A stretch of 42,019 bases of DNA from an uncultured Oscillospiraceae bacterium (GCA_910577525.1 CAJTLI010000021.1:1-42019); one strand, 5' to 3'; positions 32,399-40,256 are shown, counted from the stretch's first letter. Program-made: numbers and translations. Notes: generated from the sequence alone by a model not told the origin.

Positions 32399-35083
32399 AT
32401 GTACGATCCCAAGCCCTACGGCCTGAACGAGCTGCGGGAGATGTTCCTGAAATTCTTCGAGACGAAGGACCATCTCCGCCTGCCCAGCTTCTCCCTGATT
32501 CCGCAAAACGACGCGTCCCTGCTGCTCATCAACTCCGGCATGGCCCCCATGAAGCCCTACTTCACCGGGGAGCAGGAGCCCCCCCGCCACCGGGTGACCA
32601 CCTGCCAGAAGTGCATACGCACCGGGGACATTGAGAACATCGGCCACACCGACCGCCACGGCACCTACTTTGAGATGCTGGGCAATTTCTCCTTCGGGGA
32701 CTACTTCAAGAAGGACGCAATTCACTGGGCCTGGGAGTTTTTGACCTCCCCCGAGTGGGTGGGCCTGGACCCCAGCCGCCTGTATCCCTCCGTCTTCGCG
32801 GGCAACGAGACCACCCCCGCCGACGACGAGGCCTTCCGCATCTGGAACGAGGAGATCGGCATCCCCGCTGACCGCATCTTCAAGTTCGGGAAGGAGGACA
32901 ATTTCTGGGAGCACGGCTCCGGCCCCTGCGGCCCCTGCTCCGAGATCTACTACGACCGGGGCGAACAGTACGGCTGCGGCAAACCGGGCTGCACCGTGGG
33001 CTGCGACTGCGACCGCTATATTGAGGTTTGGAACGTGGTGTTCTCCCAGTTCGACAACGACGGCCAGAACCACTACACCGAGCTGAAGCAGAAGAACATC
33101 GACACCGGCATGGGGCTGGAGCGTCTGGCCTGCGTGTGCCAGGGGGTGGGCTCCCTGTTCGACGTGGACACGGTGATGAACATCACCAATAAAGTCTCCG
33201 AGATCACCCACGCCCACTACGGCGAGAGCCGGGAGAAAGACGTGTCCCTCCGGGTCATCACCGACCACATCCGTTCCGCCACCTTCATGATCTGCGACGG
33301 CGTGCTGCCCTCCAACGAGGGCCGGGGCTACGTGCTGCGCCGCCTGCTCCGCCGGGCCGCCCGCCACGGCAAGCTGCTGGGCGTCAACGAGCCCTTCCTC
33401 TATACCGTGTGCGACACCGTGATCCACGAGAACGAGGGCCACTACCCCGAGCTGCGGGAGCGGCAGGACTATATCACCAAGGTGATCCGGGTGGAGGAGG
33501 AGAACTTCGCCAAGACCATCGACGGCGGCCTCAAGATCTTCAACGAGATGCTGGCGGGCCACAAGGGGAAGGGGGAAAAGACCTTCTCCGGGGCGGACGC
33601 CTTCAAGCTGTACGACACCTACGGCTTCCCCGTGGACCTGACCCTGGAGATGGTCCAGGAGCAGGGGATGGACCTGAACGAGGCCGAATTCAAGCAGCTC
33701 ATGGAGGAGCAGCGCCAGCGGGCCCGGAAGGCCCGGGAGGCCCTGGGCGACCTGGGCTGGGCCGGGGTGGAGTTCGGTAAGGACGTGCCCGAGACGGAGT
33801 TTGTGGGCTACGCCGAGGACACGATCCCCGACGCCAAGGTGGTGGCCATCGTCGTGGAGGGCGAGCTGGTGGATGAGATTATGGGCGGCGGGGAGGCCAT
33901 CGTGGTGCTGGACCGCACCCCATTTTATGCCGAGATGGGCGGCCAGGTGGCCGACCACGGCCAGCTCACCCATGACAGCGGGCGCGGGATGCTCTTTGAA
34001 GTCACCGACGTGCAGAAGAACAAGGGCGGCAAGTATATGCACTACGGCCGGCTGATGGAGGGCTCAATCAAGGTGGGAGGCACCGTATATGCCTCCATCG
34101 ACAAGGAGCGCCGGAACGCCATTATGCGGGCTCACACCGCCACCCATCTGCTGGACAAGGCCCTGCGGGAGGTGCTGGGCGACCACGTGCATCAGGCGGG
34201 CTCCCTGGTGGAGCCCGACCGCCTGCGCTTCGACTTCACCCACTTCGAGGCCATGACGGCGGAGCAGGTGGCGGAGGTCAGCCGGATCGTCAACGACGCC
34301 ATTCTGGCGGGCTACGCCGTGAACACCGAAGTCCTGCCCATCGAGGAGGCCAAGAAAAAGGGCGCCATCGCCCTGTTCGGCGAGAAGTACGGCGACACCG
34401 TCCGGGTGGTGGACATGGGGGAGGGGTACTCCGTGGAGTTCTGCGGCGGCACCCACCTCAGCAACACCGCCATGGCCGGGGCGTTCCGGATCAAGAGCGA
34501 ATTCTCCGTGGCCAGCGGCGTGCGCCGCATCGAGGCCACCACCGGCCGGGAGACCTTGGCCTTCTACGGCGAGGTGCAGGAGCGGATCAACCAGGCGGCG
34601 GCGGTGCTGAAGGCCAAGCCCGGGGAGCTGCGGGAGAAGGCCGAGGCCGTCATGGGCGAGATCAAAAACCTGCACCAGCTGGTGGAGAAGTTCAAGGCCA
34701 AGGAGGCCGCCGGGGAGACTGACCGGATTCTGTTCGCGGCCCACGATGTGGGCGAGTTGAAAGTGCTCACCGCCACGGTGCCCGAGGCGGACGGCGCCCG
34801 CCTGCGCCAGATGGGCGACCTGCTCCGGGAGAAGGACCCCTGCGTGGTGGCGGTGCTGGCGGCGGTCAACGACAGCAAGATCACCTTCCTGTGCGCCTGC
34901 GGCAAGGAAGCGGTGAAGAAGGGTGTGAAGGCCGGGGACATCATCAAGCAGGTGTGCGCCATCGCGGGCGGCTCCGGCGGCGGCAAGCCGGACAGCGCCA
35001 TGGGCGGCGGCAAGGATGTGCTCATGCTGGACAACGCGCTGGCCATGGTGGACAACGTAGTGGCCATGAAGCTGGGGCTCTGA
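32399..35083 (+). CDS. alaS: Alanyl-tRNA synthetase
   Basis: AlaRS, 894 residues, charges tRNA-Ala. The class II catalytic core is at the N-terminus (about 1-240), with LINSGMAPMKPYF, RVTTCQKCIRTGDIENIG and the motif-2 region HGTYFEMLGNFSFGDYF. The editing domain has HTATHLL (near 578-584) and CGGTH (near 682-686), the zinc/editing residues. The C-Ala domain ends with the GGSGGGKPDSAMGGG linker. The ATG at 32399 follows GGAGG; the frame extension to 32354 has no such site. It is controlled by the T-box about 770 bp upstream, with two small genes between. Confidence 0.98.
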   Translation: MYDPKPYGLNELREMFLKFFETKDHLRLPSFSLIPQNDASLLLINSGMAPMKPYFTGEQEPPRHRVTTCQKCIRTGDIENIGHTDRHGTYFEMLGNFSFGDYFKKDAIHWAWEFLTSPEWVGLDPSRLYPSVFAGNETTPADDEAFRIWNEEIGIPADRIFKFGKEDNFWEHGSGPCGPCSEIYYDRGEQYGCGKPGCTVGCDCDRYIEVWNVVFSQFDNDGQNHYTELKQKNIDTGMGLERLACVCQGVGSLFDVDTVMNITNKVSEITHAHYGESREKDVSLRVITDHIRSATFMICDGVLPSNEGRGYVLRRLLRRAARHGKLLGVNEPFLYTVCDTVIHENEGHYPELRERQDYITKVIRVEEENFAKTIDGGLKIFNEMLAGHKGKGEKTFSGADAFKLYDTYGFPVDLTLEMVQEQGMDLNEAEFKQLMEEQRQRARKAREALGDLGWAGVEFGKDVPETEFVGYAEDTIPDAKVVAIVVEGELVDEIMGGGEAIVVLDRTPFYAEMGGQVADHGQLTHDSGRGMLFEVTDVQKNKGGKYMHYGRLMEGSIKVGGTVYASIDKERRNAIMRAHTATHLLDKALREVLGDHVHQAGSLVEPDRLRFDFTHFEAMTAEQVAEVSRIVNDAILAGYAVNTEVLPIEEAKKKGAIALFGEKYGDTVRVVDMGEGYSVEFCGGTHLSNTAMAGAFRIKSEFSVASGVRRIEATTGRETLAFYGEVQERINQAAAVLKAKPGELREKAEAVMGEIKNLHQLVEKFKAKEAAGETDRILFAAHDVGELKVLTATVPEADGARLRQMGDLLREKDPCVVAVLAAVNDSKITFLCACGKEAVKKGVKAGDIIKQVCAIAGGSGGGKPDSAMGGGKDVLMLDNALAMVDNVVAMKLGL

Positions 35084-35111
35084 CCTACTTTTTCTTGAAA
35101 GAAAAAGTAGG
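35084..35111. terminator. Hairpin directly after alaS
   Basis: CCTACTTTTTCTT (35084-35096) and AAGAAAAAGTAGG (35099-35111) form a 13-bp stem whose arms are themselves T- and A-tracts. No T-run follows, so classical termination is doubtful in the plus direction. Confidence 0.5.
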
Positions 35112-35132
35112 CAAAAAGAACTTTTAAACCGC

Positions 35133-35176
35133 TTCGTCATGGGGCGGAACACAATACGTTTCCGCCCGGTGACGAA
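35133..35176 (+). promoter_or_regulatory. Hairpin in the leader of the 35208 gene
   Basis: TTCGTCA/TGACGAA (35133-35139 with 35170-35176) and GGGCGGAA/TTCCGCCC (35142-35149 with 35160-35167) stack with a 2x2 internal loop. It ends where AAAGG (35175-35179) begins, the possible ribosome site for a TTG start at 35187. Confidence 0.45.
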
Positions 35177-35207
35177 AGGTACTCCGTTGAAAAGTGATGA
35201 TAATAAT

Positions 35208-35996
35208 ATGACTAGAGACGATCTGAGGCGCTTTCGGACCCTGGACATCGACTTCGACTCCATCGGACTGCTCCAGGACGGCGGGGAGGACTTCGCCTAT
35301 TTCTGCACCCCTACGGACGCGGAATTTGTGGGCCGCATCGGCTGTGACGGCGTTCATTTTATCCTCCTGCCGGGGGATGAGCGGGTGTTCTGCGTGGACC
35401 CGGCCATGGGAGAAGAGGGCAAATTCGTCCTCCCCGTGGGGAGCGATTTCCGGGAGTTCCTGTCCTTTGTGCTGTTCTGTCAGGACGCCAACCCGCTTGC
35501 GGAGCTGTGGTGGAAGGACGAGGGCAGGTTCTACGGGGACCTGAAAGAGGGTGAGGCGGAATTTCAGTCTGCCGATGAGGGTTTCCAGCGGGACTGTGAA
35601 ACGGCCCTGGCCGCTATCGCGAAGGAATTTGGCCTCTCGCCCGCCGACCCGTTCCACAAGGTCAAGGCCATGCAGGCAGCCTTCGATCCCTCCGGGCTGA
35701 ACTGGTCCGACGAGTATTACGACGTGCTGGGGCTGGAAAACCCCCGGCGCCCGGACGAAGCGATCATCTATCAAGCCGAGCACACCGCCACCGTATTTGC
35801 GTTTAGGAGGGAGACTATGCTGCCCCAGGACCCCTATATTTTGCTTAGCGTTGTGAATACCAAGCTTCGGGACGAGTATCCCAGCTTGTCCGCCCTGTGC
35901 GATGGGTTGGACGCCGACCAGCGGGAGCTGACCGAAAAGCTGGCCGGGGCGGGCTATGCCTACGACCCCGCGGCCAACCAATTCAAACCTGTTTGA
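35208..35996 (+). CDS. Unknown protein fused in frame to a DUF4250 domain
   Basis: A 262-residue product. Residues 1-203 are an acidic globular region I cannot place firmly; HFILLPGDERVFCVDP and FREFLSFVLFCQDANPL faintly resemble SMI1/KNR4 (SUKH) proteins. Residues 204-262 (MLPQDPYILLSVVNTKLRD...) match a whole DUF4250 protein, normally a separate polypeptide of about 60 residues. At the junction, AGGAGG (35805-35810) lies six bases before ATG 35817, so DUF4250 can be made on its own. TAG at 35804-35806, in another frame, overlaps that ribosome site. The N-terminal start is uncertain: ATG 35208, or TTG 35187 with AAAGG upstream. Confidence 0.72.
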   Translation: MTRDDLRRFRTLDIDFDSIGLLQDGGEDFAYFCTPTDAEFVGRIGCDGVHFILLPGDERVFCVDPAMGEEGKFVLPVGSDFREFLSFVLFCQDANPLAELWWKDEGRFYGDLKEGEAEFQSADEGFQRDCETALAAIAKEFGLSPADPFHKVKAMQAAFDPSGLNWSDEYYDVLGLENPRRPDEAIIYQAEHTATVFAFRRETMLPQDPYILLSVVNTKLRDEYPSLSALCDGLDADQRELTEKLAGAGYAYDPAANQFKPV

Positions 35997-36010
35997 AAGG
36001 AGCGATCGCC

Positions 36011-36340
36011 ATGATCCTGGATTACACCACCATGGAGACCACCCATATTCCGAATTTTCTGGGTGGAGACGGCACTATTCACGCCCAGATGCGGGTTGAC
36101 GAGCTGGGAAAGATCCTGAAGGGCGTGCTGGACCCCGGCTCGTCCATCGGCTGGCACATCCACGAGACCAGCAGCGAGATCATCTACGTCCTGTCCGGCG
36201 CGGGCAAGGTGAAGGTGGAGGGCGGCGAAGAGCCGGTGAAGGCGGGCCAATGCCATTACTGCCCCAAGGGGAGCGGACACGCTCTGATCAACGACAGCCA
36301 AGGGCCGCTGGAGTTTTTCGCTGTGGTGCCGAATCAATAA
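36011..36340 (+). CDS. Cupin-domain protein
   Basis: A 109-residue single-domain cupin. Metal-site residues of motif 1 are visible as His49, His51 and Glu56 (GWHIHETSSEIIYVLSG), and motif 2 has GQCHYCPKGSGHALIN with His90. The substrate is unknown; small cupins include sugar isomerases, dioxygenases and sensors. AAAGGAG lies nine bases before the ATG at 36011, 14 bp after the DUF4250 fusion gene. It is probably co-transcribed with that gene and the HIT gene. Confidence 0.88.
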   Translation: MILDYTTMETTHIPNFLGGDGTIHAQMRVDELGKILKGVLDPGSSIGWHIHETSSEIIYVLSGAGKVKVEGGEEPVKAGQCHYCPKGSGHALINDSQGPLEFFAVVPNQ

Positions 36341-36354
36341 AGGAGGCTTGACCT

Positions 36355-36708
36355 ATGCTCAACGCGCAAGATCCAAACTGCCTGTTCTGTAAGATCGTAA
36401 AAGGTGAGATCCCCTCCAAGATCGTCTACAAGGATGAGAAGTGCGTGGCCTTCCACGACATCGACCCCCAGGCGCCCACCCACTTCCTGGTGATTCCCAA
36501 GGTCCACATCGGCTCCTGCGGGGAGATCAACGGGACCAACTCCCAAGTGGTGTGCCGCTGCTTTGAGGTCATCTCCAAGGTGACGAGGGAGATGGGCGTC
36601 ACCGATTTCCGGGTGGTGTCCAACTGCGGGGCCCAGGCGGGCCAGTCCGTCCCCCATCTGCACTTCCATGTGCTGGCGGGGCGGGACATGACCTGGCCCC
36701 CGGGCTGA
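36355..36708 (+). CDS. HIT-family nucleotide hydrolase/transferase
   Basis: A 117-residue HIT protein of the HINT type, which hydrolyses purine nucleoside phosphoramidates. The histidine triad is HLHFHV (His101, 103, 105). CLFC (9-12) near the N-terminus gives a zinc site seen in many members. The C-terminus is GRDMTWPPG, as in clostridial homologues. AAGGAGG precedes the ATG. It is the last gene of the 35208-36708 run. Confidence 0.93.
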   Translation: MLNAQDPNCLFCKIVKGEIPSKIVYKDEKCVAFHDIDPQAPTHFLVIPKVHIGSCGEINGTNSQVVCRCFEVISKVTREMGVTDFRVVSNCGAQAGQSVPHLHFHVLAGRDMTWPPG

Positions 36709-36885
36709 CACCGGCACAAGCTGCGCTCACTCGCTTCCGCTTTTGGCAAAAGCTCATCCGCTCCGCTGTGCTTCCCTTCCCCACAAAGCCCAAAGTGCGG
36801 CTTTACGGGGCCCCCGGCAGGAGGCAGCTTTTGGGGGCCCGCAGGGCGGTATTGCGGTGCCCGCCATCCAGGCCGAGTCCGCAAA

Positions 36886-36917
36886 AAGCCCGTCTCCTTT
36901 CACGGGGAGACAGGCTT
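36886..36917 (-). terminator. Minus-strand terminator-like hairpin
   Basis: AAGCC-GTCTCC pairs with GGAGAC-GGCTT (36886-36897 with 36906-36917, one mismatch). On the minus strand it is followed by TTTTTG. No minus-strand gene ends nearby, so it may stop antisense transcription. Confidence 0.4.
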
Positions 36918-36965
36918 GCTTCATGAAAAATTTAGAAATCCTTTCGTCTTTTTGACGGCGGGCTG

Positions 36966-36974
36966 TGGTATACT
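36966..36974 (+). promoter_or_regulatory. Extended -10 box before the CmpB-like gene
   Basis: TGGTATACT is an extended -10 about 30 bp before the ATG at 37004. TTGACG (36954-36959) is present but only about 10 bp upstream, too close to act as a normal -35. Confidence 0.45.
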
Positions 36975-37003
36975 GTAGCATACGAAAGGAGGAGGAGGAG
37001 CTT

Positions 37004-37714
37004 ATGACCAGAGAAGCCGCAGGGGAGGCGTCCGGAGCTTGGAGCAGGGAGGAGGCGCGGGAGGCCGCCGCCAGGCCCCTGACCCTCTACCGGATTTTTT
37101 GGCTGTTCCTCATCGCGGGGGTGGTGGGCGACTTGGTGGAGGTGGTCTTTTGGCTGATTACCCGAGGAGAGCTCATCAGCCGCAGCAGCCTGCTGTACGG
37201 GCCCTTCAGCCTGGTGTGGGGAGCCGGCGCGGTGCTGCTCACGCTGGCGCTCCACGGGATGGAGGACCGGGGGGCGGTGCGCATTGTCGTGACGGGCGCC
37301 GTGTTGGGCGGGGCCTATGAGTACATATGCTCCTGGCTCCAGGAAATTTTGTTCGGAGCCTGCTTCTGGGATTACCGCCATCTGCCCTTTAACCTGAACG
37401 GCCGGATTAACCTGGTGTTCTGCTTGTTCTGGGGGCTGGCCGCCCTGGTGTGGGTGCGTCTGCTGTTTCCGGCGCTGTGCGCGTTCATCGACCGGATTCC
37501 CCGGAGAATGGGGCGGCGGATTGTCCAGGTGTCCGCGTTGTTTTTGGCGTGCAGCACCGTTTTGTCCGCCGCGGCGCTGTGCCGGATGGATCAGCGCCGG
37601 AGGGCTGTGCCCGCCGCCGGTGTTGTGACGGTCTTTTTGGATGAGTGCTATCCTGACAGTTTGTTGAGAAACCGGTATCCCAATATGGGGATTTTGGATG
37701 AAATCGGTTGGTAA
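37004..37714 (+). CDS. CmpB-type putative ABC transporter permease
   Basis: A 236-residue membrane protein of the ABC_trans_CmpB family. About five to six hydrophobic helices (near 33-52, 68-85, 93-112, 137-158, 178-196) carry the family motif SSLLYGPFSLVWGAGAVLL and the later FWDYRHLPFNLNGRINLVFCLFWG. Members are called putative transporter permeases, but transport has not been shown and no ATPase gene is adjacent. GGAGGAGGAG precedes the ATG at 37004. It is monocistronic, ending in a strong terminator. Confidence 0.83.
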   Translation: MTREAAGEASGAWSREEAREAAARPLTLYRIFWLFLIAGVVGDLVEVVFWLITRGELISRSSLLYGPFSLVWGAGAVLLTLALHGMEDRGAVRIVVTGAVLGGAYEYICSWLQEILFGACFWDYRHLPFNLNGRINLVFCLFWGLAALVWVRLLFPALCAFIDRIPRRMGRRIVQVSALFLACSTVLSAAALCRMDQRRRAVPAAGVVTVFLDECYPDSLLRNRYPNMGILDEIGW

Positions 37715-37731
37715 TGGTAATGGCAATAAGG

Positions 37732-37766
37732 CAGGCCGCTCCGGAATACCGGAGCGGCCTGTTTTT
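37732..37766 (+). terminator. Terminator between CmpB-like gene and gtrA-like gene
   Basis: A 13-bp stem (37732-37744 with 37749-37761, loop AATA) is followed by five T. The last T overlaps the stop codon of the convergent GtrA gene. Confidence 0.92.
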
Positions 37767-38187
37767 ATTCCACCGTCTTTTTAAAAATGATAAACTTGCT
37801 CAGCACGTAGTTGACCACAACCACCAACACGTTGGCGCACAGCTTGACCAGGGTGTGGGGACAGCGGAGGGTGTCCACAAACAGCCACATGATGGCCAGC
37901 TCCAGCCCCAGGGAGAACAGCCTGGAGGCCACCATCTGCCACAGCTCCCGCAGGGCCACCCGCCAGGCCCAGTCCCTGGATTGGAACACGAACAGCTTGT
38001 TGACAAAGTAGGCGAACAGCACGCTCAGCACCCAGGCGATGACTGTGCCGGCGAGATAATGAATGCGGAGGCCCTCGGTGAGCAGAAGGTAGGACACGTA
38101 GTTGACGGCGGTGGTCATAACGCCCCAGAACACGTAGCTGAGAATCTCCCGGTGTCTGCTCAGGAGGGCGCGGATTGCCTGAATCAT
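37765..38187 (-). CDS. GtrA-family membrane protein
   Basis: A 140-residue GtrA-like protein with four hydrophobic helices (about 16-36, 43-64, 85-104, 112-131). The family pattern is visible in FWGVMTTAVNYVSYLLL and the end NYVLSKFIIFKK. GtrA proteins are thought to help move lipid-linked sugars across the membrane. GTGAGGC lies before the ATG at 38187. It follows the alcohol dehydrogenase gene by 10 bp and is probably co-transcribed, although a functional link is not obvious. Confidence 0.9.
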   Translation of the reverse strand: MIQAIRALLSRHREILSYVFWGVMTTAVNYVSYLLLTEGLRIHYLAGTVIAWVLSVLFAYFVNKLFVFQSRDWAWRVALRELWQMVASRLFSLGLELAIMWLFVDTLRCPHTLVKLCANVLVVVVNYVLSKFIIFKKTVE

Positions 38188-38197
38188 GGGGCGCGCC

Positions 38198-39379
38198 TCA
38201 CCGGGCCAGGCGGTAAATCTCCGCCATGTCCGCCTCGTACATCACCTTGGCGGTGCCCTTTTTGCCCCCGGCACCCTTGGCGCAGGAGGCCGCCATGGCG
38301 AGAATCTGCTCTTCGGTGGGCTCAACGCCCAGCTCCTTCAGGGTGACGGGCATGTGGATGGAGCGGAAAAAGTCCTCCAGCGCGGCAATGCCCGCCAGCG
38401 CGGTCTCCTCATCGGAGGCCCCCGGCCGGATCTCCATCACGTTAACGGCAAACTGGACAAACCGGGGCAGGCAGTCCCGGTAGACATACCGGGCCCAGGC
38501 GGGCCAGACGGCGGACAGCCCCGCGCCGTGGGTCACGTCGAACATGCCGCCCAGCTCGTGCTCCAGTCCGTGGGGGACGAAATCCATGCCGTTGGCGCCC
38601 AGGCCGGTGAGGTCGTTGTGGGACAGGGAGCTGGCCCACATCACCTCGGCGCGGGCGTCATAGTTGGCCGGGTCGTCCCGGAGAATGAGGGCGCTTTTCA
38701 TCACGGTGCGCAGCAGTCCCTCGGCAATCCGGTCAGTGAGCTCCAGGGTGCCGCCCTGGGTGAAATAGCGCTCCAGGGTGTGCATGAGGATATCGGTGCA
38801 GCCCGCCGCCGTCTGATAGGGGGGCAGGGTGACGGTGAGCTCGGGGTTCATAATGGCCAGCTTGAGGCGGCACAGGTCGTTGCGGTAGCCCCGCTTTTCC
38901 CCGGTCTCCTCGTTGGTGATGACGCTGCTGTTGCTCATCTCGCTGCCCGCGGCGGCGATGGTGAGCACGCAGGCCACGGGAAAGCAGCCCCGGGGCTTGC
39001 GCTTGCGGGCGTACAGGTCCCACACGTCCTCCTCCGGCTCGGCCAGGGAGTAGCCGATGGCCTTGGACGAGTCGATCACCGACCCGCCCCCCACCGCCAG
39101 AATCAGCTCCGCGCCGAAGTCCCGGGCCAGCCTGGCGCCCTCCCGGACTTTGGACAGCCGGGGATTGGGCACTACGCCGCCCAGCCGGGTGTGGGCAATG
39201 CCCGCCTCGTCCAGAGACGCTTCCACCCGGTCCAGCAGGCCGGAGCGCACAGCGCTCTGCCCGCCGTAGTGGACAAGCACCCGGTTGACGCCCAACTCCC
39301 GAAGAAGCTGGCCGGTGCGGGCCTCCGCGCCCCGGCCAAAGACCACGCGGGTGGGGGCATAGTATTGAAAATCAAACAT
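38198..39379 (-). CDS. Iron-containing alcohol dehydrogenase (butanol dehydrogenase type)
   Basis: A 393-residue group III alcohol dehydrogenase of the YugJ/BdhA type. The NAD(P)-binding GGGSVIDSSKAI (97-108) is present. Metal ligands are Asp196 and His200 in GCTDILMHTLE, His270 in FVPHGLEHEL and His284 in DVTHGAGLS. It probably reduces aldehydes to alcohols to re-oxidise NAD(P)H in fermentation. GGAGGC precedes the ATG at 39379. The gene has a good promoter at 39437-39464. Confidence 0.94.
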   Translation of the reverse strand: MFDFQYYAPTRVVFGRGAEARTGQLLRELGVNRVLVHYGGQSAVRSGLLDRVEASLDEAGIAHTRLGGVVPNPRLSKVREGARLARDFGAELILAVGGGSVIDSSKAIGYSLAEPEEDVWDLYARKRKPRGCFPVACVLTIAAAGSEMSNSSVITNEETGEKRGYRNDLCRLKLAIMNPELTVTLPPYQTAAGCTDILMHTLERYFTQGGTLELTDRIAEGLLRTVMKSALILRDDPANYDARAEVMWASSLSHNDLTGLGANGMDFVPHGLEHELGGMFDVTHGAGLSAVWPAWARYVYRDCLPRFVQFAVNVMEIRPGASDEETALAGIAALEDFFRSIHMPVTLKELGVEPTEEQILAMAASCAKGAGGKKGTAKVMYEADMAEIYRLAR

Positions 39380-39436
39380 AAAAACGCCTCCTGCCGGGGC
39401 GGGGCCCCGATTTTTGGACTGTGTCCGCTGCATCAT

Positions 39437-39464
39437 ATTATAAACCAATTCCAGCCGATGGCAA
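39437..39464 (-). promoter_or_regulatory. Promoter of the alcohol dehydrogenase gene
   Basis: On the minus strand TTGCCA (39464-39459) and TATAAT (39442-39437) are 16 bases apart. It is divergent from the queT promoter 34 bp away. Confidence 0.75.
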
Positions 39465-39497
39465 GTCCTTTTTATTTGCCCGGTGCGGAAAAAATTC

Positions 39498-39526
39498 TGT
39501 ACATCGGGACAAAATTGTGATAAAAT
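39498..39526 (+). promoter_or_regulatory. Promoter of queT
   Basis: TGTACA (39498-39503) and TAAAAT (39521-39526) are 17 bases apart. TGTGATAAAATAAA around the -10 is the same as at the alaS operon promoter (31401-31414). Confidence 0.65.
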
Positions 39527-39532
39527 AAAACC

Positions 39533-39654
39533 GACCGACCTCCATTTCGGTCCAACCGGCGGGCAGTGAGCCGCGGACAGCCGCAGGCGCGGAGCTGTCC
39601 GGAAGGAACGCCCGCCGCTGTGCCGCGCGCCGGCACTCTAAACATAAAAGGAGG
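39533..39654 (+). promoter_or_regulatory. Probable preQ1 riboswitch (class III-like) of queT
   Basis: Hairpin GACCGA/TCGGTC (39533-39538 with 39547-39552) has a loop starting CCTCC (39539-39543). That loop is complementary to the GGAGG ribosome site (39650-39654), so a pseudoknot can hide it. Between them lie a nested stem (CGGCGGGC/GCCCGCCG, 39557-39617, containing CGGACAGC/GCTGTCCG) and a GTGCCG/CGGCAC hairpin (39620-39636). This layout, and its place before queT, fit my recollection of preQ1-III riboswitches. The class is an inference. Confidence 0.6.
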
Positions 39655-39662
39655 CTTTTTTC

Positions 39663-40181
39663 ATGCGCAGATTTTCCACGCGAGACCTGACCCTTGCCGC
39701 CATGGTGGCGGCGCTCTATGCCCTGATGGGGTACTTTGGCGACATCCTGCAATTGACCTTTGGCCCCGTGCAGGTCCGGTTCGCCGAGGCGCTCACCGTG
39801 CTCCCGTTCCTGTTCCCGGCCGCCGCGCCGGGGCTGGCCGTGGGATGCCTGATTACCAATCTGCTGTCCCCCTATGGGCCGGTGGACGTGATTTTCGGCA
39901 CCATGGCCACCGCCATCGCCGCCTGGCTGACCGTGAAAATGCCGCGCTGGCAGCTGGCGGCCCTGCCCCCCATCGTGGTCAACGCCCTCGTTCTGCCCCC
40001 CATGTGGGCGTGGGCGGAGGTTGGCGCGGTGAACTCCGCCTTCTGGCTGGCCTGCGGGTGGAACGCGCTCACCTTCATTCCCGGGGAGGCGCTGGCCTGC
40101 TGTGTGCTGGGGACCGTGCTGCTCAAGACGCTGCCGAAAATCGGATATTTCCAGCCCGCTCTGAGGCGGACGGCCCAGTAA
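39663..40181 (+). CDS. queT: QueT family queuosine-precursor transporter
   Basis: A 172-residue ECF S-component-like membrane protein of the QueT family, which takes up preQ1 or a related queuosine precursor. Family motifs include VQVRFAEALTVLPFLFPAA (37-55) and GLAVGCLITNLLSPYGPVDV. There are about five hydrophobic helices. The GGAGG site lies eight bases before the ATG and is part of the pseudoknot leader. It is monocistronic. The ECF energising subunits are not nearby, as is usual for group II systems. Confidence 0.92.
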   Translation: MRRFSTRDLTLAAMVAALYALMGYFGDILQLTFGPVQVRFAEALTVLPFLFPAAAPGLAVGCLITNLLSPYGPVDVIFGTMATAIAAWLTVKMPRWQLAALPPIVVNALVLPPMWAWAEVGAVNSAFWLACGWNALTFIPGEALACCVLGTVLLKTLPKIGYFQPALRRTAQ

Positions 40182-40198
40182 AACGATCTGTAGTTGAG

Positions 40199-40236
40199 AA
40201 GCGGCGGCACAGCCTCCGGGCTGTGCCGCCGCTTTT
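40199..40236 (+). terminator. Terminator of queT
   Basis: A perfect 16-bp stem (40199-40214 with 40219-40234, loop TCCG) is followed by a short T-run (40233-40236). Confidence 0.88.
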
Positions 40237-40256
40237 CCCGTTCTTCGGCCAAAGGG

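Larger units (their letters stand above)
36709..37003. other. Intergenic region without a convincing gene
   Basis: No open frame here has a ribosome site and sensible composition. It contains GGGCCCCC/GGGGGCCC arms (36808-36815 with 36833-36840). It also has a GCTTTTG-G-CAAAAGC palindrome near 36738-36752 and a run of CGCTC/CGCTT-like short repeats at 36721-36775. The right end holds the promoter of the 37004 gene (TGGTATACT, 36966-36974). It may be decayed or repeat-derived sequence. Confidence 0.5.

Noticed and set aside
33050..33056. Spo0A box TTCGACA inside alaS
   Set aside because: It encodes conserved AlaRS residues (QFDND) deep in the coding region and is not near a promoter, so it is a chance match.
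31976..34042. 688-codon minus-strand open frame opposite alaS
   Set aside because: Composition is His/Val/Gly-rich antisense of a GC-rich gene, with no family motif and no ribosome site. alaS on the plus strand is unambiguous.
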